NCBI RefSeq assembly: GCF_900106995.1
Contig: NZ_FNOK01000065.1
Span: 1-51,094 of the forward strand
Reading direction: 5' to 3'
DNA length: 51,094 bases
Source: Saccharopolyspora shandongensis
GTDB lineage: Bacteria > Actinomycetota > Actinomycetes > Mycobacteriales > Pseudonocardiaceae
Part shown: in pieces, positions 50,792 to 51,094 of the stretch
How the letters are laid out: every line of letters starts with the position of its first letter
How positions within the stretch are numbered: position 1 is the first letter of the stretch
Made by a program: the position numbers and the translations under genes
The notes under the pieces: generated by a model
Told to the model about the DNA's origin: nothing
The model's input: the letters and a program-made list of their open reading frames with translations, nothing else
The model's database searches: none

Positions 50792-51094
50792 GTGGATCTT
50801 GAGGTAGGGGCGGGCGCGGGTGTCAGCGTGGCCGATCAGGCTGCCATCGGTGTGCTGACCCGAACGTTCCCTGTGGAATTGGTCGATCGAGTTATTGATC
50901 AGTATTGGCGTAGAGAACAGCGGACTCGCGCACTGCCTGCCCGGCTGATGTTCTACTTCACGCTTGCCTTGTGCCTGTTTCCGCACGAGTCCTACCGGTC
51001 GGCAATGAAGATCCTCATGTCGGTGTTCGGGCGGGGCGGGCAGGGTTATCGGGTGCCCACGACCGGGTCGATCGGAGCCGCTCGCCGTCGGTTG
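50792..51094 (+). CDS. IS4-family transposase, N-terminal part
   Basis: 101 codons open to the window edge. The frame contains AIGVLTRTFPVELVDRVIDQ, RALPARLMFYFTLALCLFP and YRSAMKILMSVF, the Nterm_IS4 domain that precedes the DDE transposase core. GTG 50792 is the probable start. The element's left end should be between 50742 and 50790, right against the LysR stop codon; I cannot define the terminal repeat without the other end. The catalytic core is outside the window. Confidence 0.82.
   Translation, partial: MDLEVGAGAGVSVADQAAIGVLTRTFPVELVDRVIDQYWRREQRTRALPARLMFYFTLALCLFPHESYRSAMKILMSVFGRGGQGYRVPTTGSIGAARRRL

Overview
The window is high-GC actinobacterial DNA. The gene content (SSI-type inhibitor, fused KGD, a DUF6104-type small protein, LAL-type LuxR regulator, many GTG starts) points to the Pseudonocardiaceae. 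Saccharopolyspora or a close relative is my best guess, but it is an inference. IS transposase genes are cut by both window edges: IS3-type OrfA at the left and an IS4-type transposase at the right.

Left flank (0.4-4.2 kb): an MHS-type MFS transporter, a secreted SSI-family protease inhibitor, two DUF202 membrane proteins, and an ohr/ohrR peroxide-stress pair with a perfect 24-bp palindromic operator.

Central accessory region (4.3-28.2 kb): the main item is a probable nitrous-acid/diazo-type biosynthetic cluster. A leftward operon encodes a dedicated aspartokinase, a GriI/ADH-synthase-like aldolase and a GriH/DHQ-synthase-II-like enzyme. Together these form the known route from aspartate semialdehyde and DHAP to 3-amino-4-hydroxybenzoate (3,4-AHBA). 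The divergent rightward pair encodes a CreE-like flavoenzyme (aspartate to nitrosuccinate) and a CreD-like lyase (nitrosuccinate to nitrous acid). Further on are a Tat-exported BBE-type flavin oxidase, an O-methyltransferase, a CreM-like AMP-forming ligase (candidate diazotase), a VOC protein and a LAL regulator. These pieces suggest that two aspartate-derived streams, an aromatic amine and nitrite, meet at the ligase. A DUF559 gene bracketed by TTTCGCGCGAAA repeats interrupts the cluster. An AraC regulator and an NmrA-like gene beside it are broken. The region also holds a cupin gene, a TetR-SDR-SMR module and a three-gene redox operon. The 11-mer GAACACGTGAT recurs upstream of several of these transcription units.

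Right part (28.2-50.7 kb): mainly core metabolism. It has sdaA and gcvH behind a tandem glycine riboswitch, a PucR regulator with alanine dehydrogenase, two ABC systems, kgd (2-oxoglutarate metabolism), a tandem ABM protein, and tdh-kbl-LysR for threonine breakdown. Intergenic spaces here are packed with a 16-bp repeat (GGGAACCTTCCTGTCA and its complement). I count 38 copies by eye in the window, all outside coding sequence apart from one stop-codon overlap. None lies between 4.28 and 28.24 kb, so the repeat appears to mark the edges of the accessory island.
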